A DNA stretch of 64,000 bases, from positions 3,410,001 through 3,474,000 of the forward strand of contig JAWLBI010000001.1 in the NCBI GenBank assembly GCA_041394985.1. The letters are read 5' to 3'. Shown here one piece after another: positions 40,353 to 50,506 of this stretch. The position numbers and the translations under genes were made by a program. The stretch comes from JAGLON01 sp041394985 (GTDB lineage Bacteria; Zixibacteria; MSB-5A5; GN15; JAAZOE01). Position 1 is the stretch's first letter; the number at the start of each line of letters is the position of its first letter. Under the pieces are notes generated by a model. The model made no database searches, was not told the origin of the DNA, and saw nothing but the letters and a program-made list of their open reading frames with translations.

Positions 40353-43202
40353 TTACGAACAAGTGGCGCAAGGTGCGTCGCCGCCCTTAAAGATATAGTT
40401 AATAAGGTATACGGCATCGCCGATGTTCACACTGCCGTCGCAATTGACGTCACCGGCGATTTCGGGGTCGGGAGCCGGACCGCCCTTGAAAATGTATGTG
40501 ATCAGATAAACGGCATCACCGATATTGACGGTCGCATCACCGTTGGCGTCGCCGCATATATATTCACAAGCATCGCCGATGCCATCGCCGTCCGTGTCCG
40601 TCTGAGTGGGATTATAGATATCGGGGCAGTTATCCGCATCATTCCAGGATTCGAACTCATCATCACAATCGAGGTCGGTACTCCCGATAAGATCCTCGGT
40701 GCCGAATCCGTCATTATCCGCATCGTAGTAGCATCCTTCGTTGCCGTTACAGTTTTGATCCACACCGTCGGCAATTAATTCCGTAGCGCCGGGATGAATC
40801 TCGTCATTCAAATCATCGCAATCAGTACCGGGTTCGATATCGCCGGGTGCATATTCATCACCATAATCATCGTTATCGGTATCTCGCATGCAGGCGGTTG
40901 GATCATCGGCCGGAGCGGCCCCGGGATAGGTATACGGGTCATTATCGTCGCAGTCATCGATACTGGTAAAGCCGTCGCCGTCGGCATCCACCAGTGGACT
41001 GTCCCATCGCGCGACATGAAAGGCCAGTTTGTCTCCGGCATGGCCAAACCATCCGCCGACGATCAAATGACTATCATAGACCGTGATGTCTTTGACTTCA
41101 TCGTCAAGACCGGAGCCGAGAGGTTGCCAATCCTTTCCATCCCAGAGAGCAATCCGCGCCGTTTCGATTCCACCGGCATGGCCGAATGCCCCGGCGGCAA
41201 TCAGTTGACCGTTGTAAACAGTCATGCTATTTACTACATTGTCCACGCCTGAACCGAATGGTTCCCAGTACAGGCCGTCCCATCGGGCAATCCGGCTCGC
41301 CGCAACCCCGCCTATGCTTGAGAATAATCCGGCGACAACCAAATCTCCTCGGTATTCCACTAATGATATGACATAGTCGTCGGCTCCCGGGCCTATCGCA
41401 GACCAGGTCGAACCATTCCAGGCGGCCAGATAGTCAACGGCAACACTTCCGGCGGTTGAAAAGCCTCCCCCTGCGATCAGTTCACCATCGTATGTAGTCA
41501 AGGCATAAACGCTGCCATTCATTCCTGAACCCACCGTGAACCAGTTCCATTCGTTCCACCGCGCTATGTATGTGGCCGGATTTCCATCGGCGGTAGTAAA
41601 ACTACCTCCGACGTAGAGATAGCCGTCGTATACAGTCATATCATTGACGGAATTATTGACTCCGAGTCGCAGCGCCTGCCAGCTCGTTCCATTCCAGCGA
41701 GCTATCCTGCTGGCCGAAACTCCTCCTGCCGTCGTAAACAGTCCCCCTGCATACAAATCACCATTGTACACACATAGTGCCCGGACTTGATTATTCATCC
41801 CCGTTCCCATGGCATGCCATGAAGTTCCATCCCATCGGGCAATATTATTTGTGGTCACACCTCCCGCCGTCGAAAATGCTCCGCCGATAATCAAATCCGA
41901 ATCGTACACCGTCACGGCATATACCACATTGTCGACTCCCAATCCCATCGTTTTCCATTCGACGTCATCCCATCGGGCGAGATATCTGGCCGATTGTGAT
42001 CCGGCATTCGTAAACGCTCCACCGGCTACTGCATAGCCGCCATATTCAATGAGCGAAAAGACATAATCATCACATCCTGCGCCGAGCGGCAGCCATTCGG
42101 AGTCGGTCCACTTGGCAATATGTTCTGCGGCTGAACCTCCGGCGATTGTGAAATTTCCGCCGACAATCAGAGTATCATGATATATAGCCAGCGCATTGAC
42201 ATCGTCATTGACTCCGGAACCGAGAGCCGACCATTGCACGCCGTTCCAGCCGGCAATGTTTGATGCTGAGACGCTACCGGCGGTCGTAAACGAACCGCCG
42301 GCGATTAGTGTGCCATTATACTCTATCAACTTTAAAACCGACCCGTTCATACCTGTCCCAAGCGGCTGCCAATTTGTCGTGGCATTTTCATATGTCGCAA
42401 TGTGATTCACGGTACTGCTACCGGCCGTTGTAAATGCGCCACCGGCCACCAGTTCGCCTTCGAAAGTCGTCAGCGCATATACGCTGCCGTTTATTCCTGT
42501 GCCCACTCTCCCCCAGACACCGCCGGACTCATAATGATAAATAACATAGTTGGCATTGGAAGACGAGCCGGAATTCGTAAACGCCCCGCCGGCATACAGG
42601 GTATTTCCATCATCACTTAGTGTCATGGCCATAACCGACGCATTCACATTTGCGCCGGGATCGGACCAGGCGCTCCCATTCCATTTGGCAATGTAATTCG
42701 CGGTGATCCCACCGGCTGTCGTAAAATTTCCTCCGGCATAGAGATCGAATTTAAATGATATCAATGCCCGGACCGCACCATTCATCCCCGATCCCATGGC
42801 ATGCCACTCCTGGCCGTCCCATCGGGCGATATAATTGGCACTGATTGATCCCGCGGTCGTAAAAATCCCACCGACAATTAAGTCATAATTATATATCGTC
42901 ATTGCAAAAATCGGGCCGCCCGGATTATTGCCCGCTACTGTCATATCGTGCCAATACTGATCGTCGGAGACAGACCTGTCTGCATTATCCGACAGGACAG
43001 GTGAACCGGATTCCGGATCAAACGTAAATGTAAACCCCTCAAGATCCAGCGTGCCAGCTACTCCATCCCTGCGAGCGGCTTCAAGATCAAAATGACCGTC
43101 GGGAGTGAGATAATCAGTCACTGCGGGTTCGCTAGTCTCGGCTACCGCCAATCCGAAAAGAGAATAAAGAATAATGGCCAAAATAAATACACGAACGGAC
43201 AT
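40353..43202 (-). CDS. Secreted 14-repeat protein with metal-binding and dockerin tail
   Basis: Start at 43202 (MSVRVFILAIILYSLFGLAVAE) with GGAGG just upstream. 949 residues. After the signal peptide come 14 repeats of about 46 residues built on [VA]GGxFTTAG...IARWDGxxWxxxGxGxNGxVxAL, consistent with one or two beta-propellers. A Cys/Asp-rich linker follows with MopE-like DCDD...PGA motifs (SIDDCDDNDPYTYPGAAP; TDCDDLNDEIHPGATE) and a thrombospondin-type-3 DTDGDGIGDAC element, all calcium binders. The C-terminus is a two-repeat dockerin (GDANGDATVNIGDAVYLITYIF, GDVNCDGSVNIGDAVYLINYIF). Probably docked to a surface cohesin. No enzymatic motif. Confidence 0.88.
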   Translation of the reverse strand: MSVRVFILAIILYSLFGLAVAETSEPAVTDYLTPDGHFDLEAARRDGVAGTLDLEGFTFTFDPESGSPVLSDNADRSVSDDQYWHDMTVAGNNPGGPIFAMTIYNYDLIVGGIFTTAGSISANYIARWDGQEWHAMGSGMNGAVRALISFKFDLYAGGNFTTAGGITANYIAKWNGSAWSDPGANVNASVMAMTLSDDGNTLYAGGAFTNSGSSSNANYVIYHYESGGVWGRVGTGINGSVYALTTFEGELVAGGAFTTAGSSTVNHIATYENATTNWQPLGTGMNGSVLKLIEYNGTLIAGGSFTTAGSVSASNIAGWNGVQWSALGSGVNDDVNALAIYHDTLIVGGNFTIAGGSAAEHIAKWTDSEWLPLGAGCDDYVFSLIEYGGYAVAGGAFTNAGSQSARYLARWDDVEWKTMGLGVDNVVYAVTVYDSDLIIGGAFSTAGGVTTNNIARWDGTSWHAMGTGMNNQVRALCVYNGDLYAGGLFTTAGGVSASRIARWNGTSWQALRLGVNNSVNDMTVYDGYLYVGGSFTTADGNPATYIARWNEWNWFTVGSGMNGSVYALTTYDGELIAGGGFSTAGSVAVDYLAAWNGSTWSAIGPGADDYVISLVEYRGDLVVAGLFSSIGGVAASRIARWDGLYWEPFGSGVDNVVNSMTVYNGQLIAAGAFGHAGGIETARIALWDGKDWQPLGSGLDDEVKDITVYDSHLIVGGWFGHAGDKLAFHVARWDSPLVDADGDGFTSIDDCDDNDPYTYPGAAPADDPTACMRDTDNDDYGDEYAPGDIEPGTDCDDLNDEIHPGATELIADGVDQNCNGNEGCYYDADNDGFGTEDLIGSTDLDCDDEFESWNDADNCPDIYNPTQTDTDGDGIGDACEYICGDANGDATVNIGDAVYLITYIFKGGPAPDPEIAGDVNCDGSVNIGDAVYLINYIFKGGDAPCATCS

Positions 43203-43656
43203 AACACCTCCATAGGCGACGTGCCGCAACCTGAGCCCCTGATGAAATTCTCGCCTTTTATTAATCGTGACGCGTTATAACCGTGGCTATTGTCGTCTAA
43301 GGAGTATGCGCCTATTCAGATTATTATGACAGGGCGTCATGTTGTCTTGTGAGCAAGTATTGGCGGTCTAATCTATGCGCCTGCAAACTTCCCCCGACTT
43401 TTGGCCTTTTATCGACTGATATAACAAAGACCGTATAAATATAACATAACACTTTCTTCACACTTGTCAATGTCAGAGTCATACGAAATCGCGCTTACAA
43501 TCGTTATCAGGATTGATGGCTTGTTTGATCCGACTCAGTAGCGAAATTGGTTCCATTCCATCAAAGGCAACGGTACAAAAACAAAGAGGGACGGTTTGGG
43601 CCGTCCCTCTTTGCATAGGGTACTCGCCATCGTTGCGATGGCGGTCCAATGGGGTT
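43203..43656. other. Intergenic region before the 14-repeat gene
   Basis: 454 bases between two minus-strand genes. It contains the terminator of the subtilase (43583-43612) and the untranslated leader of the 14-repeat gene. No other element was seen. Confidence 0.6.
43583..43612 (-). terminator. Terminator of the subtilase gene
   Basis: Arms AAAGAGGGACGG (43583-43594) and CCGTCCCTCTTT (43601-43612); on the minus strand a T-rich tract (TTTGTTTTTG) follows. Confidence 0.9.
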
Positions 43657-46335
43657 TTATTTCAAGAGTATCATCTTGCGTGACTCGACATAGTCACCGG
43701 CGACAATCTTGTAGAAATAGATTCCCGAGGCCACCTGCTGACCGAACTCGTCTTTGCCGTCCCAGACAACGGAGTGTGCTCCGGCCGTCATCTGGCCGTC
43801 GACGAGCACCTTCACCGATTGCCCAAGGATATTAAAGACACCCAGTTTCACATCAGCATCGTGCACCAGTGAGAATTTGATTTCGGTCACCGGGTTAAAC
43901 GGATTCGGGTAGTTGGCGATTTCGTTCACCAGCGCGGTTGTCGTTTCTATTTCGGGCGCCTGCTGTGTGTCGACAAGGTTGAAATAGAGCCAGAAATAGT
44001 AGACATAATCCGCAACATATTCGGCCTCGACCTCCCACCGGTAGCAATAGAGTACCGAATCATGAACATACGGACAGTTATGCTGCGACCAATCGATTAT
44101 GAACTGAATCGTATCGGTCGTAGTCCCCGATGTCGGGAACAAATCGAAAAATCCAGCATTCGGCACCGAACTGAAATGAGCAAGGAACACGCTGTAGTCG
44201 CGTGGATCTCCATCGACGTGCATCTCAATATTCAGAGTATCTACTTGCGTCGTATTGTACGGCACGTTGTGGAATGTAATCTCCTGCCGCTTCAGTGATG
44301 AGCTGTAACCATCCAGCGTCAGGTTGGCGGGATACGGCTCGAGAACCGTAAATTCAATCCATTCGTCGGGACGGACATCCTGAACGATTTCCAGGATATA
44401 AGGATTGTTCGTCGCGCTGTCCACGTAGATATAGATCGTATCGTAATACAATCCGGGAGTCAGATTGCCGACGGTAGTGTAATATCTCCAATAATCGTTC
44501 GTGAGGCCGTCATAGTACTGCGATCCCCAGGGGTAATCATCATACAGCGCAACGCCGCAGATGAATTCGGGATTCGACTCAAGTGACACCTGATATGGAA
44601 GATTTTTGGTTACATATCGTCCCAGATCGGAATCCCACTGGCGGCCCATCACCTGGAAGGTATAGGATATCGTATCGGTACTCCCCTCGACAAGGCGGGA
44701 TGTATTGGTAAACACGCCGTATGCCTCAATTGGATTTTCCTCGTTCGACACAACAAGCGTGAAGACCTTCGTAATCGGGCTGTTATAGGCGCCATCGATA
44801 GTGACAAGCACCGTATCCTGATATGTACCGAGGGCCAATCCCGTCGGATCTATCGTGAAATAGGCGAATGTTGACGTTGAATTGCCGTCCGATGTTATCG
44901 ATGTGACAAACTCAGGGGTATCAACATTTTGAATGGTGAAGCTGTGCGGTGCAAGACCTTCCGTACCGACAATAAAGGCATAGTCGCGGGCGGTCGTCGA
45001 TGTTGACGCAATTATGACATCCGGATAGTGCTGGTAATTGACAAGTGCGCCGAACACCGGTGGATCGGATTGTAGTGACGCGACAAGGTCGATGATACCG
45101 CCGCCGAAACCGACGCCGGAGGTCTCCCCGGCATCATCAAGTGTATTGAGTGTCTGACGTATAATGCTAACGACCCAGTCACGCGATGATATTTCATCGG
45201 CTGGCGTTTCAATTTGATAAATCAATGCCGCCTGACCGGTAACGAACGGGGTGGCGAAACTGGTACCGCTCCACCACGCATATCCCGATTCAAGATACGG
45301 GCTGTACACATCCACGCCGGGAGCATAGACATCGATATACTCAGCAACATTGGAGAAATTCGCTATTTGCAAGTCATTATCGACCGCGCCGACCGAGATG
45401 ACATACGGATCGCTCGCGGGATACAGTGGCGTTTCGGACACACCGTTCCCGGCCGCCGCGACGACGAGGACTTCGTTTATCTTCGCGTATTCAATCGCTG
45501 TCGCGATAGCCTCGTGATTCGAAACCGTGACGAGCGAGAGATTAATAACATCACATTCATCCTTGATTGCCTGCATAATCGCCTCGGCAACCAAATAACC
45601 ATCGCCGGCTCCGTTCGGATCGCAGACGCGATAAGCATTGATTACCGCATCCGGAGCAATCAGGTGTACGATACCTGCGACAAACGTCCCATGTCCGCTG
45701 TTCGAGCCGCCGGGCTCATCACTGCAATCATAATCATTATCGACGTAATCAAATCGTGATACGACTTTTTCGTCGAATGCGGGATGATCCTTGTCGACGC
45801 CGCCGTCAATAACGGCGACTTTGACGCCTGCACCGGTAGCAATCTGATGCGCACCTGCCACATTCAACATTACCGCAGCAGGCTGATAGAGATAACTGCC
45901 TTCGAGATTTTCATCCGGGAAAGCGAAACTGCCCTGCACCGGACGCATCGGATCGATGAGATAATTGAGATGTGCCGAAACAATGCGTGAATCGCTTTGC
46001 AATTCGGTGATGAGTACTTCGGGGTCGATACTCTTCGGCACGCCGATCAGATAGACTCCGAGTTGCGGCAGGTAGTGTTCCACCGTCGTCCCGTATTCAC
46101 TCATGACGGCATTGATTGTGGCATCTCCCATTTCAGTAAATTTCACGACGATTTGATCCGTCGAATGCGGGGGGGCCTCGATCACGGGAATATCGTCGTT
46201 CGTTCTCCCATTATCGTCATACGGCCGGCTGTCATTATCGCCGGCGAAGACTGATCCGATTGTCAACAGCATCGCGACAATGCAGATGAGCGCGCCCCCT
46301 ATGCGACCGTAAAATAATTTCCTGGTAGACATCAT
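43657..46335 (-). CDS. Secreted S8 subtilisin-like protease with T9SS tail
   Basis: The protein has 892 residues; ATG pair at 46335/46332 after AGGAGG, with the second ATG better spaced. Signal peptide GGALICIVAMLLTIGSVFAG. An inhibitor-like propeptide (about 60-130, DQIVVKFTEMGDATINAV) precedes the S8 domain with its triad: Asp in VAVIDGGVDKDH, His in GSNSGHGTFVAG, and Ser in SGTSFATPFVTG. A beta-rich C-terminal region follows, and then a T9SS sorting domain (ANYPNPFNPVTEIKFSL, NILGQSVKVLV, SGIYFYKIVAGDYVESRKMILLK). It should be exported to the surface as a protease. Confidence 0.93.
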   Translation of the reverse strand: MMSTRKLFYGRIGGALICIVAMLLTIGSVFAGDNDSRPYDDNGRTNDDIPVIEAPPHSTDQIVVKFTEMGDATINAVMSEYGTTVEHYLPQLGVYLIGVPKSIDPEVLITELQSDSRIVSAHLNYLIDPMRPVQGSFAFPDENLEGSYLYQPAAVMLNVAGAHQIATGAGVKVAVIDGGVDKDHPAFDEKVVSRFDYVDNDYDCSDEPGGSNSGHGTFVAGIVHLIAPDAVINAYRVCDPNGAGDGYLVAEAIMQAIKDECDVINLSLVTVSNHEAIATAIEYAKINEVLVVAAAGNGVSETPLYPASDPYVISVGAVDNDLQIANFSNVAEYIDVYAPGVDVYSPYLESGYAWWSGTSFATPFVTGQAALIYQIETPADEISSRDWVVSIIRQTLNTLDDAGETSGVGFGGGIIDLVASLQSDPPVFGALVNYQHYPDVIIASTSTTARDYAFIVGTEGLAPHSFTIQNVDTPEFVTSITSDGNSTSTFAYFTIDPTGLALGTYQDTVLVTIDGAYNSPITKVFTLVVSNEENPIEAYGVFTNTSRLVEGSTDTISYTFQVMGRQWDSDLGRYVTKNLPYQVSLESNPEFICGVALYDDYPWGSQYYDGLTNDYWRYYTTVGNLTPGLYYDTIYIYVDSATNNPYILEIVQDVRPDEWIEFTVLEPYPANLTLDGYSSSLKRQEITFHNVPYNTTQVDTLNIEMHVDGDPRDYSVFLAHFSSVPNAGFFDLFPTSGTTTDTIQFIIDWSQHNCPYVHDSVLYCYRWEVEAEYVADYVYYFWLYFNLVDTQQAPEIETTTALVNEIANYPNPFNPVTEIKFSLVHDADVKLGVFNILGQSVKVLVDGQMTAGAHSVVWDGKDEFGQQVASGIYFYKIVAGDYVESRKMILLK

Positions 46336-46364
46336 CTCCTCCTATGTCTAATCAAATATTTTTC

Positions 46365-49091
46365 TTATCCGGCACCGTACAGAATGAATGAGCCCCATTG
46401 ATAGGCCGACTCATACAGACTCTGCATGTGTTCTGAAGTCAGTTTGACGGCTGTCGGTAGTGAATTCCCCTCAAGATAGAGAGAATAAAACGTACGCATC
46501 CATTCAATAGTGGCCTGGTTGTGGACCGCCCATTGGCTGACCAGCACGTTTCTGGCGCCCATTTCCAAAAGAGATCGATTCAGTCCCACGGCCTCTTCTC
46601 CGGCAACGGCCGACTGCTGACCGGTACGGCAGCCCGCGAGTGTTACCAGATTGACCGTATTTCGCCGCAGACGGAAATCGGCGGCGAAAAATGCCCCATC
46701 CTTCATATGGAGTGAGGAATAAAAAGGATTTTCGCTGCGAAAATCGGCATGACCGATAAAGTGCCACAGTCGGGCGCTCGTTCCGTCAGGCCAATCGCTG
46801 CGCAGTCCGGGATCATGAACCGCAATGTGATTGTCTGAAATTCTCGAGAATATATCTATTTCGTCCTGAACATGTTTCAATCTCTCGGTGTCGCCGACAA
46901 AAATCTCAATCTTTTGAGATCGCGTTTTGATGCCCTGCGCATTGACGAAATGGCTCAGGCTCGGCGACAGAATGATTTCATATTTGTTTACCAGATGCCG
47001 GCCTTCGTGAATAATTGCCTGCCATGGGAAATTTCCGATATTTCCCTCGGGCAGAATCAGCAGCCGGCGGCATTTTTTAGGAATTTCCAAGGGCCCGAAC
47101 AACCAGTTGCCGATTTGTTCAAGCAATTGTCGTTCATCTCTGACATGGCTTTTCAATTCGCGCCCGCTCATAAAGGGAGCCCGCTCAACGAGGAAGCGCC
47201 ATTGGCTCAGAAGTTCCCCGGCAATCCGTACGCCGTTGAGATAGCGATGGACTCGCGAAACTCCGTTATGATGCACGAATGCCAGCATTGACTCACTGCT
47301 CACATGAAACTGGATAACCGGCAACTGGGTCGAGACTGTAAGTATCTGGTCTATGGCATTGTTCAACGAGTGTTGGGCAGAGACGGCATTCATTTCAAGA
47401 TTCGCGAAGCTGATGCGCACCTGTTCCTGTAAATCAGCGAATCGTCTGTTCGCATCCGGCATCGCAGGCGCACGACGATGGTCATTCTTTTCCAGAGTCG
47501 TGGAATAGGCCGTTATATGTGAGGCGAGCTTGCACAGGCTGGCCTCCGCCTTATTGCGGAACGGATTCTGATTCACGCCCTGAGTGTCTATCTGCCATAA
47601 GCCGGCCGTTTTATACATCTCCGACCACGCGGCCGCGGCAACAGGGTCGCGATTGAGTTCCGCCTGAATCAGGCGGCAGTATGGATCCCCCTGATTCTTC
47701 AGGAATGATGTTCGCAGGTCGACGGGAGGCAGTTTCGCTCGTACGGAATCGAGAACTTTACAGGCCCTTTGCCAATTCTTTATCGCATCCGTGAGTCTCC
47801 CCTGTCTGGCAATTCGATCACCCTCCATTGTATGCCAGCGGGCCAGTAAGTGAGGGACTGTTTTTATTGCCGGATTATGCGATAGCCTGTCGAGTATTGA
47901 TTTGTCATCGGGCCAGTCGGATAAAATTTGTAAATCGCAAATTGCTTCCCAGAGCGGGAGCTGGGCTTTTGAAAACCTGTTTCGGGCATCATTGATTTTT
48001 CGCACCCGCAATTTGAGATTATTCTCGAACGGGATTCTTGTCAATTCGACTGCTCCCAGGAACGCATCGTTATTTTCCTGTCGAAATCCTTTTTCGGCAC
48101 GCTTTAATGCCTGTACGGCATCGGTTGTCTTTCCCAGTGCGACCGATGCTTTCGCATAAAAGAGTGCCCCCTTGGCCGCTTCATATTGTATGCCAAGCTG
48201 CCGGGCTGATTTTTCAGCCGCTTCGGCAATTCGCCTTGCATCAGAGTATAGATTCAACCCGATATATACCTCAGCCCGGTCAAGCTGGCATAGGACGACT
48301 TCTCGCGGTTGGTTCGCCTTGTGATAATTGGTTTCGCAGTCGATGAGTTCCTTAAGGGCGATATGATAATTCCCCTCGAGCATATGCAGCCAGGCAAGAC
48401 CATAACGGCATCCATTGGCGCGCAGGGCATAATTTTCTTTCAGGAATATCCGCTCGGCCTTTGTATAAAGTCTCTCCGCTTCGGAGAAATCGAAAAGCTG
48501 AACAAGCGTATTCGCCTGGTTGTGATAACAGAACGCCGCGGCGACGTCGTTTTTCCTCTTTATGAAGTAGTCGCCCGATTCCTTATAAAGCGCCAGCGCC
48601 TCGGTATGCCGATCCTGGCGATGAAGCGTGTTGGCAAAATTGACGCGGGTCTGCGCCAGATCATCATATGCTTTCAATCGTTTGAATACATCAATGGCTT
48701 GTTTGGCCCGGCGCCGCGATTCCCTGAAATCACCCAGGTACATGTAGACATCAATCAGTACCCGATCGATTTTGGCTCTGAGCAGGGAATCGCGGCGAAC
48801 CATGTCGCGCGCCTTCAGATAGAGTTGTTCGGCTTGCCTGAAATCTCCGCCGATGAGATGCGCCCAGCCTGCCGCCCGGTATGCCGTCTGAAGAAGGACT
48901 CCCTTATGAGGTGAAGCTGCCTTGACAAACGCCTGGCCGAGTTTCATGGCCAGACTTGATGACTGCTCGGTCATTTTCCTGACATATGCACTACTCTCGG
49001 TCGCCAGAGATGCAACATCACATCCCTCGATTATGCCGGTCTTAAAAAAGGCCCGGGCGACAGCGTATTTTTTGTCAATATTTATGCCCAT
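46365..49091 (-). CDS. Cytoplasmic TPR-CHAT protease (module 1)
   Basis: The protein has 908 residues. The N-terminal half is a series of TPR helices (YRAAGWAHLIGGDFRQAEQLYLKARDM, ARVNFANTLHRQDRHTEALALYKES). The C-terminal third is a CHAT domain of the caspase/separase clan with its dyad: His781 in HFIGHAD and Cys821 in TLAGCRTG, plus GEEAVGLNRSLLEMGARNVLVSQWAVHN. It has no signal peptide, so it is cytoplasmic. Last gene of an operon with an ECF sigma factor and an unknown protein; it overlaps the latter by 10 bases. CHAT proteases are signal-activated, so cleavage of an operon partner is the natural hypothesis. Confidence 0.92.
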   Translation of the reverse strand: MGINIDKKYAVARAFFKTGIIEGCDVASLATESSAYVRKMTEQSSSLAMKLGQAFVKAASPHKGVLLQTAYRAAGWAHLIGGDFRQAEQLYLKARDMVRRDSLLRAKIDRVLIDVYMYLGDFRESRRRAKQAIDVFKRLKAYDDLAQTRVNFANTLHRQDRHTEALALYKESGDYFIKRKNDVAAAFCYHNQANTLVQLFDFSEAERLYTKAERIFLKENYALRANGCRYGLAWLHMLEGNYHIALKELIDCETNYHKANQPREVVLCQLDRAEVYIGLNLYSDARRIAEAAEKSARQLGIQYEAAKGALFYAKASVALGKTTDAVQALKRAEKGFRQENNDAFLGAVELTRIPFENNLKLRVRKINDARNRFSKAQLPLWEAICDLQILSDWPDDKSILDRLSHNPAIKTVPHLLARWHTMEGDRIARQGRLTDAIKNWQRACKVLDSVRAKLPPVDLRTSFLKNQGDPYCRLIQAELNRDPVAAAAWSEMYKTAGLWQIDTQGVNQNPFRNKAEASLCKLASHITAYSTTLEKNDHRRAPAMPDANRRFADLQEQVRISFANLEMNAVSAQHSLNNAIDQILTVSTQLPVIQFHVSSESMLAFVHHNGVSRVHRYLNGVRIAGELLSQWRFLVERAPFMSGRELKSHVRDERQLLEQIGNWLFGPLEIPKKCRRLLILPEGNIGNFPWQAIIHEGRHLVNKYEIILSPSLSHFVNAQGIKTRSQKIEIFVGDTERLKHVQDEIDIFSRISDNHIAVHDPGLRSDWPDGTSARLWHFIGHADFRSENPFYSSLHMKDGAFFAADFRLRRNTVNLVTLAGCRTGQQSAVAGEEAVGLNRSLLEMGARNVLVSQWAVHNQATIEWMRTFYSLYLEGNSLPTAVKLTSEHMQSLYESAYQWGSFILYGAG

Positions 49092-49696
49092 TTCAGCTTC
49101 TCGAAACTGATGTGTCTGTCATTATTGAAAATTCTGAGACGGCTGGGCGTCCTCTGCGACGTCCAATGATAAAATCCGAGCGATTTCGGAAGGAGTTTCT
49201 TGCCTCCCGCCGAGAGTATCCACTCTTGCGATGTCTCACCGGAATCGTACACGCGAGCAGTGAATTCCCATTCGCTCTGTTGACGCTCGGCGACGATTTC
49301 CAGTGTAATATTCTTGGCTGTCAAACAGATTCGGCGAATGAACCCGGGTGAGATATCGCGCATTTGTACAGCGGGAAGAGCCGCCCAGGAATCGAAATCT
49401 ATGTACCCGGTATCGCAGGTTACACTTACGGGATTTTTATGGAGCAACGGTATCGCCGTGAATCGCTTCACCGCATTTGTACCGGGACTGACTATCCGGT
49501 CCTGCACTTCAGATGTGATCTGTTCGAGTAATGTCTTCACGGCATCAATCTCTTTCTCATTTTTGCAAAGCGGCGCTGTGGTCGATTTCCTTTGCGGCTT
49601 TTTCGTTTTCCGCATTGCCTTCTGTCGATTGTTTCGTCCGGTATTCATGTGCTGCTTTCCGCACACTCTGCCCCAAAGGAGGCAGGGCGGCTCCAT
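49082..49696 (-). CDS. Unknown middle protein of CHAT module 1
   Basis: The protein has 204 residues and no recognised family. Its ATG follows the sigma factor stop directly (TAAATG) with GGAG 6 bases upstream, and its end overlaps the CHAT gene. The first 60 residues are basic and probably disordered (RKTKKPQRKSTTA); residues about 65-204 are beta-rich with several Trp and Arg (DSWAALPAVQM, EWEFTARVYDSGETSQEWIL, LGFYHWTSQRTPSRLRIF). No membrane helix, no ZAS zinc motif. Position makes it a candidate anti-sigma factor or CHAT substrate, but sequence alone does not show this. Confidence 0.75.
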   Translation of the reverse strand: MEPPCLLWGRVCGKQHMNTGRNNRQKAMRKTKKPQRKSTTAPLCKNEKEIDAVKTLLEQITSEVQDRIVSPGTNAVKRFTAIPLLHKNPVSVTCDTGYIDFDSWAALPAVQMRDISPGFIRRICLTAKNITLEIVAERQQSEWEFTARVYDSGETSQEWILSAGGKKLLPKSLGFYHWTSQRTPSRLRIFNNDRHISFEKLKWA

Positions 49697-50251
49697 TTAG
49701 TGCTCCAGGTATCCCATTTTTTTTAATATGACCGCCAGTTTATTGAGGCATCGAGTTCTGACTGAACCCAGATTGTTCGGCGTCACGCCCAGGATTTTCG
49801 CTATTTCGCCATATGAGTATTGCCGCGACGACAGAAACAGGAGAGTAAACAGTTTTCGGCATCGCGGTTCGAGTTGTTCGACGGCGTGTTCGACCGCGTC
49901 CTGTAATTCCAGTTTCAGGAGGATCTCATCGGGCGGCAGCGAATTGCTGTCGGTTGTTATATCAAAAGGAGAATTGGACTGTTTTTGAATTTTTTTCAGA
50001 ATTTTGACGGCATGCCGCTTGGTCGTCAGAATTAACCATGCGGGTAAAGCAACGGGGTCTTTTATTGAACGACGATTTTTATAAAGAGAAATCCATGTCT
50101 GCTGGGTACAATCCTCCGCATCGATATTCGACAGTCCGATTTTGATTGCGGTCGAAAATACCAATCCTGAATAACGGGCGACTAGTTCTCCCCAGGCCGC
50201 GCGGTCATCCGATAGAATTCTGTCCCACAGGTTGATAAGAAACACATTCAA
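49697..50251 (-). CDS. ECF-type RNA polymerase sigma factor (module 1)
   Basis: The protein has 184 residues. Region 2 (about 10-80: LVARYSGLVFSTAIKIGLSNIDAEDCTQQTWISLYKN) and region 4 (about 120-180: LEPRCRKLFTLLFLSSRQYSYGEIAKILGVTPNNLGSVRTRCLNKL) are both clear, with no region 1.1, 3 or C-terminal extension. First gene of the sigma/unknown/CHAT operon. A possible promoter lies about 80 bases upstream. It presumably directs transcription of a regulon not identifiable from this window. Confidence 0.9.
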   Translation of the reverse strand: MNVFLINLWDRILSDDRAAWGELVARYSGLVFSTAIKIGLSNIDAEDCTQQTWISLYKNRRSIKDPVALPAWLILTTKRHAVKILKKIQKQSNSPFDITTDSNSLPPDEILLKLELQDAVEHAVEQLEPRCRKLFTLLFLSSRQYSYGEIAKILGVTPNNLGSVRTRCLNKLAVILKKMGYLEH

Positions 50252-50328
50252 TTCTGGCGCTCCAATTCATAGCCTGCTGCCACCTGACACTTCACCCATT
50301 GGAACCCCAACACATAATGCCTTACTTT

Positions 50329-50357
50329 ATATTAGCCCGCGCTTGTGCATCATGCAA
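50329..50357 (-). promoter_or_regulatory. Candidate promoter of CHAT module 1
   Basis: Minus-strand -35 TTGCAT (50357-50352), 17-base spacer, -10 TAATAT (50334-50329), about 78 bases before the sigma factor ATG. No palindrome overlaps it. Of the 325 bases from 50252 to 50576 only this and the terminator at 50507 are notable. Confidence 0.45.
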
Positions 50358-50506
50358 ATGATATCTGCGTTAAAAAAAATAAAGTCAAATAGTATGCACT
50401 AAACTGATCAAACCCGGCTCTTTTATAGTCGAGAAATGATACTGATTCTTGCGGAATATTTGCCCTATATCGAGCGTTGAGATTGAGTCGTAACATTCAA
50501 TAAAAA

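Noticed and set aside
40242..40778. Plus-strand frame of 178 codons rich in Ile and Val
   Set aside because: Antisense of the dockerin and metal-binding tail of the 14-repeat gene.
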